From positions 8,308,001 to 8,372,000 of the forward strand of contig CP075497.1 in NCBI GenBank assembly GCA_021613535.1: a stretch of DNA of 64,000 nt. Reading direction: 5' to 3'. Under the pieces are notes generated by a model. That model was not told the origin of the DNA. It searched no databases and worked only from the letters and a program-made list of their open reading frames with translations. A program made the translations under genes and the position numbers. Shown one piece after another: positions 34,201 to 47,539 of the stretch (position 1 is its first letter; each line of letters begins with the position of its first letter). This stretch comes from Adineta vaga (Eukaryota; Rotifera).

Positions 34201-35191
34201 TAGGTTTATCAAAGAAAATATAAGGTTTGTCAGGTGATGATGGTAAACTTGATTTGCATAGAAAACTACCAATTAATGTATCTTGAAATGTTCTACCATT
34301 AGCAGAATGTATTTGATGAGATATCGACAAGCGATTCGATAATGTTTTTGGATGTGAAATGTGAAAAATAATCTAAATGAAGAAGTAATTAAACTATTCA
34401 AATGTATGATCTTCATTCTACGAACTTGAACCAATCCTGACCATTGAGATAAATAGATTAATACAGAAATATAAGTTATTAATTCATTAGAAAAATAATC
34501 TAATGATTGAATATTTTGATACATATAACGAAAAATATTTTCATAAAAGTTTCGAATTTCATCAGTTATTGATCTTAATAGTTCATTATTGACTTCATCG
34601 ATATATTCACATAATAATTTATTATCTTGAAAAACAATCTTAATTAATATGAATACAGAAAACTTTGTTTCTTCTTACCACGAGATTCAACTAATAATTC
34701 TAACCATTGTTTAGATAAGTTTTGACCATCATATATATCTGGTAATGTAATTGCTGTTTTACTATGATCAATAAATAGTTTTCGAAGATCATTGAATATT
34801 TCTTGGAATTCATTCTATATGAAAATAAATATTGATTACAAGATCAATATCTTTGGAAACTTATTACTCGTTCTCGTGCTAATCGTTGATAACATGCGGA
34901 TAAGTAGTACAAACAACGATTTTCAGTAATATTTTCATGTCTTTCTAAAGATCTGTTAGTATTCGTCGATGAAATAAGATGACTCGATGGATCAATCATA
35001 CGAAGACGTTCAAATAATGCTTGATCGATTCGAGTTTTCGTCCATTTTTTCGAATTTGTTGATGCTGTTTCAGGTAAATATACATTTGAACCGTTTGATG
35101 GTTCTTCATTAATTGTACAGAGGAGAACAGATTCTAGAACATCTTTGTATAGAAGACTATCAACTGTTGCTACGATTGATGATCTGGGCAT
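31300..35191 (-). CDS. UBE4 (Ufd2-type) ubiquitin conjugation factor E4, U-box E3/E4 ligase
   Basis: Large gene of roughly 17-19 short exons. It ends in a complete U-box: [39 protein letters not shown] and a final [17 protein letters not shown]. Upstream are the Ufd2 core signatures: [39 protein letters not shown], the [14 protein letters not shown] helix and [16 protein letters not shown]4 enzymes elongate ubiquitin chains with E2 enzymes and work with Cdc48/p97. Two in-frame starts exist (35275 and 35191); the inner one is preferred because a TTTAAAG acceptor-like site lies between them. UBE4A and UBE4B cannot be separated with certainty from sequence alone; the U-box looks closer to UBE4B/Ufd2. 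Internal exon borders were only partly resolved. Confidence 0.9.
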
Positions 35192-35696
35192 AATAATTTC
35201 CTTTAAAAACCACTTTAAAAAAAATAAATTGTGATATGTTCGGAAGTACAGAACCGAGAATTTTCTTTCATTCATTTATTCGTTCGTTTACAATAATTTT
35301 GAATATTGCAGGTAAATGAAAAGATGTCACTAGAGATTTAAAAAGAAACTTATTTCATTTTCTCAATATTGCATTTTTACATGCCGCTAACCAAAGGAAT
35401 TCATCGTTATTTATCAATAGACAAATATGATTACTTATAGAAGATTCAGTTTGTTGTGCAAATATCTAATGATTTAATTTTTAATATCCACATTCTATCG
35501 TGCATCTACCGAGCAAGATGATGTAGAAATTATTCATTATTTTACGTTTTCATACTTCTATGAAACATTCCATTGAAAATATTGATACTATTTGTTTTCC
35601 TTACAGTTTGTATTGAAAATAAAAGTGTAACTTAGATGTACAAAAACTCACAAAAACTTCTTTTTTTCAAAAATTAAAACAAGAAAAAACAACAAT
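35192..35696. other. Spacer between ATAT1 and UBE4
   Basis: About 500 bp between two same-strand genes, AT-rich, with no recognised ORF or RNA gene. It should contain the ATAT1 3' end and the UBE4 promoter or leader. Confidence 0.4.
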
Positions 35697-37410
35697 TTAT
35701 TTAGGTACATGATGTACACCAAAGACTCTCCATCCTGATGATGAACCATCCATCGTTGGTTGCTGTTGATGCTGAGGCGATCTACGCCAATGACTAGTTG
35801 GTTTAAGTAATGATGGAAATGTATAGAGTGAAGTTAATGGAGGAGGTTGCGATGGTTCTACAAGACTTGGTCGAGAATTATTTCTTGTTGAAGCTTGATA
35901 ATCTTTATATGTATAGGTTTGGGATGGATTAGTTGTAGTTTGTTTATCGGAAGGAATGACTGTATTAGAATTATAACGTTGAAGACTTGGGAAAGGACTG
36001 AAAGGTAAAGATGTGATTGAAAATAAATAACAAGAAATCTTACTTATTTTCATTGAATAAATTTGGATATGTGCGAGAAATATGTGATGCTGAATGACTC
36101 GTTGCATCTTTGTATACAAAAAATAGATATAAAGAAAAAAATGCAAGATTCGTTTCTCATACTTGTTCGAATGGGTTCATTCAATGGAGGTTTTTGATCG
36201 TAAGGATTGATGTAGGATGTTGGATACGCAGAGAATAGTTTACGTTCATTATTTACCGGTGAAGGTCTAATTAAATTAAGTAGAAGTTTTCAAAACTTTA
36301 TCATTTTGAAATAATTCCTACGCAATAATTGTTGCTTGCCGTCGATTATTGAGCAATTCATTTTCATCTGATTTGGTTCGTACTCGAGTATTTGCATATC
36401 CATCCGTTTGTTCTGGACACGGTCGACGATATGCTTGCTGTTTCTCTGATGGTAATAATAAGGATGTTAATTCTGGTCGTCGAAAATTATCAACAGGAAC
36501 ATTATTATCATGAAATCGTCTAGATGCAGATGATTTTCGACTTTGTATGACTGTAAAGAAAAATAAATCTATAAAAGACTTGTTCTCTCATACATTTCTT
36601 TTCTTTTTCATATACTTGGTGCTCGATTAAAAAATGCATTAAAGACAACGAAATTATTCACTTGACGAATTGGAGCTGATAAATGATAATGTTTCTGAAG
36701 AAATCCTAAACATTTATTGGACGGACGATCAATAGCTAATTCATATGCATTACATTTTTCAAACTAGAATAAAACATATTTTAGTCAAATGAAAGTCATC
36801 ATCAAAACCATTATCTTTACTTCTAACATTGCTTCAAATAATTTCTTTCCATAACCTGATCTCTGTTTACTTTCATGAACATAAAAATCTAATAAACATA
36901 ATGGAGTACGTTCATGAACTTGACCATGTGAATCATAAACATATAAATGTTTTGCACCAACCTTCAACAATCCAACAACAGAACCTAAATTACTAGAAAA
37001 ACAAACCAATATGGAATCGATGTTTCGAATAATAACTTTTTCTCTATATACTTATGATCACTGGCATTTTTCATAAGATATAAACGATGATCCGATATAC
37101 GAAATTTTCGTACCGTAGTCACTGGACCAGGTAATCCTTGTGCCTAAATAAGATTGAAGAAGTATATCTATCGAATAGATTGAGATGATTCTACTTTATA
37201 AGAAGCCTCGCCGAGTGCATCAATAATAGATGTCAATTTTTCTGAAGCTCTAAAACATAAAAAACGATCGAAACATGTAATTAGAAGAAATCAACTGAAT
37301 ATTACATACAACATTCTAGCTGTTTGTCCATGATTAAGAATACGAAAATCTCCATTTAATATAGTAATTTCTTGTGTTAAAACAGCATTAATATCAAACG
37401 GAAATTCCAT
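35697..37410 (-). CDS. ATAT1: ATAT1/MEC-17, alpha-tubulin N-acetyltransferase
   Basis: Acetylates Lys40 of alpha-tubulin in the microtubule lumen, using acetyl-CoA. The start [19 protein letters not shown] at 37410 matches the conserved N-terminus. The GNAT core is complete across several short exons: [49 protein letters not shown], then [10 protein letters not shown] with the conserved Asp and [11 protein letters not shown] for CoA binding, then [19 protein letters not shown] and [10 protein letters not shown]. The C-terminal exons are Pro/Ser/Gln-rich and disordered, as in other animals. Borders of the last three exons are approximate. Ciliated animals normally keep this gene. Confidence 0.93.
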
Positions 37411-38099
37411 CGTGAGAATTCTTCTTTTTCACTTCAAAAAGAATTGCATACAATTACCATATGAATGTAGCCATTACAGTTGTTATTACTCTGAGCAACA
37501 ACCTCTCTCATTCTTTTCTTTCAAATGAAAGCATAGAATAACTATGCTCATAAAAGTTCTATTTGTATTCTATACTGATCAATAGACATGAAAGAAATCA
37601 TGTAATTCTTTATTAAACACGAAAGCATATTTAAATTTAAAAAAACGACAGGATTTCTAAAACGTTTTCTACTAAACTAAAATCTTTACAATCAATTAGA
37701 TTGTTGATCGGCAAACTCCAGTAATCTTTTACTTGCTCTAATATGCAAGAAATAGAAAAGTGTATTTGCAAATGAAGCATGAATCGTTTTCTTTCTTGTT
37801 TCATTTATTATAATCTGTTTAACCTATGTTTGATTATCAAATGAAATTAGATAACTGAATCAACCACACTCAATAATTTATAAATAAGATGAAGAGAAAA
37901 ATATAAAATAATCAAAGAATATTATTTTAACTATGAAGAAAACATTCATTGCTAAGGTGGATATAAAAAGTTATCAAAGTAAAAAGGAATAACAAGTAAT
38001 CCTTCACAGTAAATTTATGTTTGTTTTATCTGACATGTTGGTCTAGGATTATTTGATAACCGTTGTTATTGATGTTATGGTTTGATTTCTAGATAACAT
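37411..38099. other. Spacer between galactosyltransferase and ATAT1
   Basis: About 690 bp of AT-rich DNA with no recognised feature; likely the ATAT1 promoter and the 3' UTR of the upstream gene. Confidence 0.4.
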
Positions 38100-39763
38100 T
38101 TAATTATTATTCATATTGGTCGAAGAGAAAAATTTATCCATTTTGACTGATAATTTCTCAAGATCAGCATTAACTTTAACATCCAATTTCAAATAAGTTA
38201 CTGTAGATGTTTGGCGAACACTTAAAATTCTTGTCAATGGTTCAATCTGAGCATAACCATCACTATTCAGACGAACTGTTGTCCATGTTAATAAATCAAA
38301 TCGAGCAGAATTTCGTGGACCACGTGAATGAGGTAATCCTATACAAAAATCAATGAAGATTCAAAATTCTTTCTCTTTGATCTGTCTTTCTTTACCGATA
38401 TAAATAGCTAATTCATAATTTGGTCGAACAACACACATTCGTCGTTGAATAAGTCGTAATGCTAAATCATCATCTTCACCGCCCCATCCCCAATATAAAT
38501 TTGAGAATCCATTCAATGTTTTATACATATCAAATGATAGTAGAAGAACTCCACCAATTAAAAATTCATAATATCTTATATAACCACGTGTCGAACCAAG
38601 TTCTCGTACACGTGATGTCGTATGTTTAGGATACCTTGTCTCACATGTATAAAAATTTTTATCATCTTCAGGTATTAAATCAACATCATGTAAGATTAAA
38701 CATGTAATATTTATGGTTTGCTTTTGAAGATAACGAACAGCTGTATTGAATAATCGACCTTTATTAAATTGTGTACCACCTGGTAAAACCTAAGAATGAA
38801 ACGTTTAAAATCTATTTTTCATGAATAGATGGTATCTATTTATGCTCTCAAGTATCATATTTCACTTTTTTTATATGACATCATAACGTAGATTAAATAT
38901 TTTTGTTATTATTATCTCGAAAAATATGTGGAAATAATTCCAGTCAATAAAATCGCGTAAAAAATCAGACATTTACTTTTACTTGAAGTGTATTTCAAGA
39001 GCAATTTTGATTGAATAGGTAAGAAAACATCTCTCGAAAGTTTTTCTCGATATATTTGAATAGAAATTCTATATATATAGTAAAAGACTGCAATCGTTTA
39101 AATCAGTTGAGATGATTCATATTTTACCTGCTCAATAAGTAAAATGATATAGGTAAGCTGTTGTCTTCTAAGAAATGCATGCATGTTAAATAGAAACGCT
39201 TTCGCATTATATTGTCGTCCTTGTAATGGTACTAAGATAGCTGTGCGTTGAGTAGATATTACACCAGTTGGATACCACATTCCATCATGAAATTTATATG
39301 GGATATTTTCGAATGTAATATTTTTTGCATATGATGTTTCAATCGGTACACGATTCGATTTTTTATTCACTAAAATTTTTGTATAGAAATGTTCAATATC
39401 ATCGAATGTTATATTTGTATGTGGTATAACATATGGAAATGGACCATGTAGATATTTCGAATATTTCGGATGAAAGTTGTTCAAATCTTTTGATGGATTA
39501 TCGAGTTTAAATGCTCGACAAGCAATAGATGTACGTAGAGCAAATTCTCGATAAGGTATAACAAGATAATTTGACGGAATCGTTGAAATTTTATTGGAAG
39601 ACGTATTTGAAGAATCTAAACAACTTGATTGTATGTCATACAATGGCGAAACGAATTGTTTTTGTTTGTCATGATATATAGTTGTTACTACAAGAAAAGA
39701 TATTGAAAGAATTGAAAGAATAAATGAAGGAAGAAGAAATCGACGCCAGCAAAATTTACGCAT
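38100..39763 (-). CDS. Beta-1,4-galactosyltransferase family enzyme
   Basis: Golgi type II membrane glycosyltransferase (GT7 family) transferring Gal or GalNAc from a UDP sugar to GlcNAc-type acceptors. Exons 39128-39763, 38396-38789 and 38100-38338 give 422 residues. After a short basic cytosolic tail comes a signal anchor (LLPSFILSILSISFLVVTTI), then the catalytic domain: AILVPLQGRQYNAKAFLFN, MHAFLRRQQLTYIILLIEQ, CLILHDVDLIPEDD with the metal-binding DVD, and the hallmark YWGWGGEDDDLALR. A 338-bp intron 1 is long for this genome. Donor and acceptor preference, and hence the vertebrate paralogue, cannot be fixed; starts at 39799 or 39808 are also possible. Confidence 0.92.
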
Positions 39764-40630
39764 GTCTAAAAGAGAAAGAAAACTGGATAAAATATTCATT
39801 TCATTCATTTATAGCACTGCTCATAATTAAATCTCTTTTTTTTTCTATTACTTCTACTCTTCTATAGATTTATATTGAATAGCAGTAATTTTCTTGCACA
39901 ATGCGGAATATTCGTGATTATTTTAATCGTAGAGACACATTTCAGGTGCACGAGCAATATACATAACCCTAGACATATATGATGAGATGAAGTATCGATA
40001 AATGTCACAGAGAAGAAATCGCAGAATAAGGCATTGTCCTTTCTCTGTATTTCTCGATTTTTTTTCTTCTCTTTCTCTTTAGGTTGTATTTGTATATATT
40101 CCTATGATGAATTCACATGTAACCGTGTAAATATATACATGAAGCATAACCAATGCAGTTTTATTTCATAGTACAGAATTCTCTTTCGTTCTGTCATTTG
40201 TCAAAATGGATATGTACTGGCGATTATTCAGTTACAAGTCATTAGAAGGGAAAACAAACATATGTGATTGTATGTTATTGTGAGACGATCAACAGCTTTT
40301 TTATTGAAGTAACGGCAGCTATGGTAACAATAACTTAATTTAAAAACGAAGAAGGAAAAGAATAGAAACATTTTTTTTCCTTCTCTTTTCTTCATCTTTT
40401 AAAGTTCTGTTTGTATAGAACGAGTACGGTCGATAAGCATTCAGAAAGCAAACGAAAGAAAAATACCAAAAAGTGCCAACAAACAAACAGTAGGTAGTGA
40501 AGTTAATATTTCTATTACGTATGATGAATAAAGATCCGAAGCTTTTATGTACATAATCGTGACTATAATTAATCAAGAACTGAATAGAAATGTGAAATTT
40601 TGATTATATACAAAATTAATTGTCTTTTAT
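39764..40630. other. Divergent spacer between galactosyltransferase and ankyrin gene
   Basis: About 870 bp holding both promoters. No ORF with coding character; a 78-codon minus-strand frame at 40340-40576 is low-complexity. Confidence 0.4.
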
Positions 40631-40644
40631 AGAAAAGAAACACG

Positions 40645-42547
40645 ATGTTGTCGGATGAAACAATATCAAATTTTCGTTTACATCGTGATACACGTCTTGA
40701 ACCAACTTCACAACCATTTGTAGTACCTACGAATGGACAACGTCATGTACCAGTTCCTAAACAACAACGTCCTGTCGTATCTGAACAAGCTTCAACATCA
40801 CGTACATCGAAATCAATAATTGATGCTAAAAATCGAGCTGTCAGTGATAGTTGTATGGCTGCAGCTATTGGAGATTTACAATGGTTGAAACAAAGTATCA
40901 GAGATGGACCACTTGGAAGTGGTGAAGCTATAAGTATCGAACAAACATATGGAAAAGATGTACATATTTGGAAAAAGATTTTCATTTTATCATCTGATTA
41001 TATTTTTCAATTCTAGGGTCTTGCTCCCATTCATCTTGCTGCCTTACATGGTCGATTAAATTGTTTATCATATCTAATCGAAACTATTCATATAGATATT
41101 GATCTGCCTAGTGCAACAGGTTGGCGTCCAATTCATATATGTATATCAAAAGAAACCGGTGCACGTTCATTTCAATGTTTACAATATCTTGTTGAACATG
41201 GAGCAGATATAAATATGTATATTTTCAACAAAAAAAGAACTACATTAACTCATGAATTCTATTTCTTTTGATTTATTTTCTTTCCAGAGAAAATGATGAT
41301 CAACTAACTCCTCTTCATCAAGCAGCGTCTGAAGGTCATATACAATGTTTAGAACTATTACTTGCAAATAATGCTGATGTTTATGCAGAAGATAGTCGTA
41401 AACAATCTCCTCTTGATCTTGCAAAATTATGGGGACATAAACGATGTGCTAAATTACTTGCAGCTGCAATGTGGCATCAAAATAAACATTTATCAGAAAA
41501 AGAACGTCGTTTAACACGAAATTCTAAGATGGCTGATATTTTACTACAGATTAAACAAGAACATGCAGCTCTATTTGAAGAAAAAGGCGAAGTAAATGAT
41601 CTTTAAAGATTCTTTTGGAAAAGATGAATATAAATTATCTAGGAAATGTTTGATCAATGGTTAGTTAGTGCAGGTACTGGATCTTCAGTACCGACGAGTT
41701 TAAAAGACAGTAAGTGGTACAATTATGTTCATATATATTCTAAGTATTTTCTTTCATATTTTTGGGAACTAAATCTTCAAGTCCAACAATTCCATCAAAA
41801 CAACAACCATCACCAAATTCAAAAACACTTCCGCCAATTACACATGAACATGTGATCAATCAACAATCATCAAGACCAAGAACAAAACTAGATAAAAGAT
41901 TCATACCAAAACGTATTCGACCACCAATCTATGTTAATGCAAATAAGTGGAATATATCAACACGTGCTAAACCAAATTCCTATATAACTAATTTAACGGA
42001 TGCATATCCACGTGATCCATTTACTAAAATGCCACCTAAACGAGATGCTGTAGATATCTATCATTTACTTCAAAGTATATTTTCATCTATATTTCGACAA
42101 TCATTGATCTTATTGTTCTTTTCTCATTCAGATATGACATTAACTGATGTAAAAAAATTTCTTGAACGTCGAAAAGAACGATTAACTGATCCACAAGATG
42201 TCGAAGAACAAGCTCAGAAACAACGACCTGTTGTTTATGCTCCATGTCATGTTGATGATATTCAAACTTTACATAAAGCAAGAAAAGGTGAAGAATCCTA
42301 TCAACCATTAAGATATTTTGATGAAGGTGGTTTACATATGACTAATGATGCTCAGGGAAGTGTTTTCTATCATCAATTATCCGAAACAATGGATGAAAAA
42401 GAAAATACGCTTTTATCTCGATATGAAGCAGCTGAAGAAAGAACAAAATGGGATTTATTTCAACAGTACGGAACAGAATTAGTTGACTTTTTAACAGATC
42501 ATCGTGGTCGTTTTAAACGACAATATGATAAAGTTTTTATTACTTAA
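40645..42547 (+). CDS. Ankyrin-repeat protein, ANKRD53-like
   Basis: Exons 40645-40959, 41017-41216, 41288-41591, 41643 to about 41716, about 41784-42074 and 42132-42547. Three to four ankyrin repeats are clear: GLAPIHLAALHGRLNCLSYL, GWRPIHICISKETGARSFQC, QLTPLHQAASEGHIQCLELL and KQSPLDLAKLWGHKRCAKLL. The following AAAMWHQNKH helix and the EMFDQWLVS motif recall vertebrate ANKRD53, a spindle-associated protein, but this is recognition by pattern only. The remainder is basic and unstructured with a C-terminal charged region. The donor of intron 4 is ambiguous: the canonical GTAAGT at 41710 breaks the frame with the best acceptor, while a GTACAA at 41717 keeps it. Confidence 0.72.
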
Positions 42548-44858
42548 AAATGCATTTTTCTTTAATTATAAACAGACAATATTCTGTATGAAATATCTAG
42601 TAGTTTATGTGAAAAACAAACTGACTTTATTTTGATCGACAAATTTGATTAATATGCAAATAATGACACTATTGTTGTATAATATAAACTTCTTGTAAAC
42701 AGAAGAAATGTTTCTTCAATAGTAATGAAAACAATTGATAGATGTAGACGATCGCTTTCTAGTATTTCACTGTTTAGTATCAAATGACATACAGACATAT
42801 GCACATTTTCAATGTTTATATTTATTTACACAGTCTTTGTATTATTATGAATCATTAAATATCAATGCTTTTATAAAGTCAACTAATGTTAATGATGAAC
42901 TTTTTTCTTGTATCTTCCTATTTCAATTGAAGTATATATTATTAATCAGCACATGTTACATTATTGAAAGAGATAATGGAAATCCATTGACATGGAAAAG
43001 ATTCATTTAATTATTTTTTAATAAAGACATGGAAATAAAGTATCAAAGGTAAGGATGTGTTCTACCTCAAAGGTAAGTAGAGGTCATCTATTCTTCCTCT
43101 TCTATTCTACGCATAATTTATTTTAAAATGAACTAATATGTTTTGATAGATATGTGAGTTTATTTGACAATATACTAAACAGAAACCAATAATTCTTTCA
43201 TAGTCATCGAATTTAGTGAACAGATAATTTTATACGAATCGATCATCATTTTTCAATCTCGATAAAAGAAATGTATATCAATAGTTTATTGTTATAGAAC
43301 AATAGAACGAATCTTTTGTAATTTCATGATTAATGCTATAGATCATTTCTGCAGATGACAATTTATTTATTCAATAAATATCTCTAACTAAAATCTCGAT
43401 TTATCATCATAATTTGAGGAGAAGAAAGGAGAAGAACGATAACGTTTTAAATTGTCTAAGAAGATAAAAACAAATGTCTTCTTTTTATATAATATCCTTG
43501 AAAGATAACTAAATATTTAAAGTAATGTTTATTCATTCTTCATCGTTTGGTATCTTTATTTTAATACGATGAAACGTTAATTCATATTTAACCTGATATC
43601 CATTTCCTATGTGATAATAATGATAAAAGATTATACCATTAAGATCTTTTTTTTCTTCTTTTTTCACTGTTGAAAGAGAAAGATCTTCTCGTTAATTTTT
43701 CTTGTGTGTTCCTATTGACTAAAGTCATTTCCTATACATTAAAGCGCGATAATAAAACGGAAATGATTTTAGTTCCATCCTCCCCCAACTCTCTCTCTCT
43801 CTCTCTTTGTTTGTCATTCTCGATAAAAAAAATGTTCTCTTATATTTCTACTATGCTAAAGGTTTCGATATAATAATAATAGTTGTGTCATATGTAAGTA
43901 TACATGCGAGGGTAGATTAATCAGAATGCTCGAGGAGTTGAAATACATGACAGAATTTCCTATTTTTTCTTCTTCGTCTCATCAAGATAATAAGATTGAC
44001 GTGCATGGGTTTCCAAATTTTTTTGTTATTGTCATTTATTACAATCAGTAGAGTGGTAGTATCTCGCATTCTTCATCCTTCGCCTCTAATCTGTTGACAG
44101 CCAATTCTGTATATATGTCTATATTCTCTCCTTCTTCTTCTTCTCCTTTCTTACATGCATCATGGGTATTTATAATAGTTATACTAGTGATAGGATATAG
44201 AAAAGAAGAAAAGAAGGCGAATAAAACAGTGTGTAAGATGTATGAAAACGAATCTTTTCTTTTTCTTTTTGATTCTTTTCTATTTAACGTTTGATGATAG
44301 ATGAGAGTGTCGAAGGAGAGAGAGAGAAAGAGAGAGAGAGAAGAAACAAATCTCTTTGTGATTCGAACATGTGATAAAGGTACAGCTGGTATAGATGATT
44401 GACTTTAAACTAAAGTTTCGTTTTTCGAAAATCGAATCATACTATACATGTTATTTTCTTATTGTATGATGTCATTTATTAAATAGAAATGTCAAGGTTA
44501 GAACTTGAAAATCTTCTTCTCAATGAAGATTATAATTAGTCATACGCACAAATAAACAAAGAATAAATTATAGAGAATTGAATTTCTCAGAAGAATACAT
44601 TTATTAGTTTAATGATAAGAAACTCAAATTTCTATAGAAGATTTTTCCATGGAGATTTTAATATAGGAAAAGCGAGAAAGGTCGTTGGATTGATATTCTA
44701 CATGGAATATCTTCTTAGATGATTGTGTGAGAAGAGAAAAAAAATCAGAAGACAAATAGATAGAATTGTTCTAAAGGGTTCTTTCTTCTTCTTCGTCGTC
44801 GTCATCGTCGTCGTTCTATCTAAAATATATCAAAGAAATATTTTCTTTTTTGATTTCA
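42548..44858. other. 2.3-kb gene-free region with CT and GA microsatellites
   Basis: AT-rich and without recognised genes. It contains a (CT)n tract at about 43789-43806 and a (GA)n tract at about 44315-44342, on the same strand and 500 bp apart. Small frames here have no coding character. The right end carries a GATTTCAG acceptor-like site (AG at 44858-44859) before the next gene. Confidence 0.45.
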
Positions 44859-44866
44859 GACATATT

Positions 44867-46649
44867 ATGGATGCTGATCATATAAACTATCAACAACAAA
44901 TAGCACAATCTACAAATGAAGAAAAAAGTCATGAATTAATGGAAAAAATCGAAGATGCGCCAAAACAAGATAATATTTCGATAGGTATTAATCAACATCC
45001 AGATGATTATCATACAATTCAACAAAATGTCGATAATACAATGACTATTTTAACACCAATTCAACGACGCGAAAGAATCTCTACGTTATTAATTATTGCT
45101 TTAATTGCTCTTCTAACAGGTTTAGAATAAAATTCATTAAAAAAAGAAAATAAGACTTTTCGTTTCCTAGGCATTGATTATGCAATTATTTTACCAACTG
45201 CATGGGGTTATATCAATACATTTATGCAATTTCATTATGGTGGTTTTGTTATGGGTATACTTTTGTCTGTATTTGCTTTATCAGGTGCAATAGCTGGTCT
45301 TGTACTTGGATATTTGAATGATACAGGAATGTCATTGAAACGATTAGTTATTTTTGGTATTATATTTAAAATTATTGGAAATCTTCTTTATTTTATTGGA
45401 ATTAATATTTATATTGTTGTTATATCAAGATTAATTGCTGGAATTGGAATGGGTTTAGTCGTAAGAGATTTGGAAACGATTTACAATTAGAATGTGTTTT
45501 TTTTTTCATAAATTTTTAGCCACCATTGTTAGCTGAAATCTCAAGACGATCAACATCAAAAACACGTACACAACTATTAGCAAAAATTCTTGGTATGTAT
45601 TTTCTATAAACAAAACTTAATTCAATGAAAAACAATGTAAAATTTTATTTAGCATGCCGTCAAATTGGCCTTCTACTAGGACCTTGTTTTACAATCTTAT
45701 TTAAACAAATGAAATTTACATTCCTTGGTATTGAAGTCACAATGTATAATTCACCTGGTTTGTTAATGGCAATCTTATGGATTATATTAATAGTTTTAAC
45801 TCTATTCTTCTTTTCGGATTTACCCTTATCTGTAGTAAGTAAAACGAAAATATACATTAAATGATTGCAAACTTTTTCTCTTTGATTTTAGACTGATCGG
45901 AAATCATTTTCAAATTCCACGAATGATTATTCAGTTCAACAAGCAATGAAACGACTTTCGACAATGTGTAAAAAACCTGTGATTCTAGTATGTAGAAATC
46001 ACTTCGGACTTAGATTTTCTTATTCTTCATGATATTTTAGGTTCTTCTGATAACTTCATTTATTGCATATTTCAATCAAACAGCATTAGAAACAACATTA
46101 ACACCATTTACTAATCAACAATTTAATTGGCATGAATTACAAGTATCAATTTTATTTGCCGTGGCTGGAATTGAAATTACTCTTGTCTATGTTTTATTAC
46201 ATTATATAACAAAGAAATGTCCCGATCAATCCATATTACTTTGCGGTTATATTCTTCTTAGTGTAGCTTGTTTAATTGCTGTTATTATTCTACCTTTGTC
46301 AGAGCCAGGTTCACACAAATATCTACCCATTTTTCTAGTCTTCGTTGCTTTGGATATTCTTGCTCTACCTCTCGTTGTTGTTACAAGCACAAGTTTGTTT
46401 ACTCAACAAATCGATAATGATGAACAAGGAATTGGTCAAGGAATTCAACGTTTTGTTATTAATGTTGCAACCGTTGTTGGTCCATTGTATGCTGGAAGTC
46501 TTTTACAATCAACTTGGATTATGCTTTGTACAATGTTATTTATCGTTTTATTTGGAACATTTCTTATTATAGCTACATATCGATCATTTAAAACGAAACA
46601 TGATGAAGAATTATCTGCGTTAATACGACCGGTCAATGAAAATCGATGA
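44867..46649 (+). CDS. MFS transporter, MFSD8/CLN7-like
   Basis: Exons 44867-45119, 45171-45460, 45520-45592, 45653-45834, 45892-45987 and 46041-46649 give 500 residues. A polar about 75-residue N-terminus precedes twelve predicted membrane segments. The major-facilitator pattern is visible: GLVLGYLNDTGMSLKRL between TM2 and TM3, and ISRLIAGIGMGLVPPLLAEI in TM4-5. The arrangement resembles the lysosomal MFSD8 group, where TM1 contains a GIDYAIILPTAWGYI-like motif. Human MFSD8 loss causes a neuronal ceroid lipofuscinosis; the transported species here cannot be inferred. An orphan acceptor lies eight bases before the ATG. Confidence 0.85.
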
Positions 46650-46855
46650 GAAAAACAAGCTAACAAGCAATCTTTTTTTCCTGTCGTGAATTTTAATATT
46701 GTGCTTTTCTTTTCTTTTTTTTGTGTCATATAATCAGAAATCTCAGATTTCCAATGAACATGATCATATTGTATTTAGAACTACTCAATAATCATGAATG
46801 ACTAATACGAAATTCGTTGTGTTTATATGAAAGATAACAATTTATTTATTTTATA

Positions 46856-47539
46856 TTAAACGTCACATTCTTTAGCATTGAGACATGAATCTGGTATAGC
46901 AAATACACTTGGATCAGGTTTTTCGACAGCATAATTATCGAAGAATTGACTAGCAAAACCAGTTGTAGCACGGAAAAAGAATTGTGATGGTGTACACATC
47001 TTATTTTCAGCTGATGATCGACATGTATCTTCGAAAAATGAGTAACCAAAAGGACCAGCTGGATCTTGTGGATCATCAAGTACCCACCAGAGAACTGGTC
47101 GAGTATAATAAACACCTGAACCGTTATATTTAACTCCGGCAGCTTTTTCTAAGAAATCTGGTGCTGGTGGATTCCATGGTTTTTGATAGATACAACATGG
47201 TGGTCGACCAGTTGCCCGAGGATTTGTAACAACAAGATAAGCTGTTTCATTAACATTAAGAAAATTACATGTGAAGTTATTACTAGTTGATTCAAAGATT
47301 GGAATGCAAATATCATGGTAATATTCGATCATAGCTGGAAGTGACCAATCGTAATAGGTTCGACCACGACCTGTTGTTGTATTTACGGTTGGTATAGTAT
47401 TATAAGGTGGTAATTGAATATCATCATAAACATGTGCCATTGTCCATTGATACGTAAAATAATTTGGCCATTGTGGTGGCGCAGGTTGACTATTACTCAG
47501 AGTAAAACAAATAAATAATAAAACAATTGAAAATAGCAT
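46856..47539 (-). CDS. Secreted cysteine-containing glycoprotein, unknown
   Basis: Intronless 227-residue protein with a clear signal peptide (MLFSIVLLFICFTLSNSQ). The mature chain has about ten cysteines and several N-glycosylation sequons (NTTT, NFT, NET, NGS), and is rich in Pro, Trp and Tyr (PPQWPNYFTYQW, YNGSGVYYTRPVLWWVLDDP). It is probably extracellular or lysosomal. The pattern loosely recalls small secreted proteins of protists and other rotifers, but I do not recognise a named family. An acceptor-like TTTCAAATAG lies eight bases before the ATG. The longer in-frame start at 47647 would bury the signal peptide and is rejected. Confidence 0.75.
   Translation of the reverse strand: MLFSIVLLFICFTLSNSQPAPPQWPNYFTYQWTMAHVYDDIQLPPYNTIPTVNTTTGRGRTYYDWSLPAMIEYYHDICIPIFESTSNNFTCNFLNVNETAYLVVTNPRATGRPPCCIYQKPWNPPAPDFLEKAAGVKYNGSGVYYTRPVLWWVLDDPQDPAGPFGYSFFEDTCRSSAENKMCTPSQFFFRATTGFASQFFDNYAVEKPDPSVFAIPDSCLNAKECDV

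Noticed and set aside
43789-44342. CT and GA microsatellites as a paired inverted repeat
   Set aside because: They are simple dinucleotide tracts of different length with unrelated flanks; nothing beyond ordinary microsatellites is supported.
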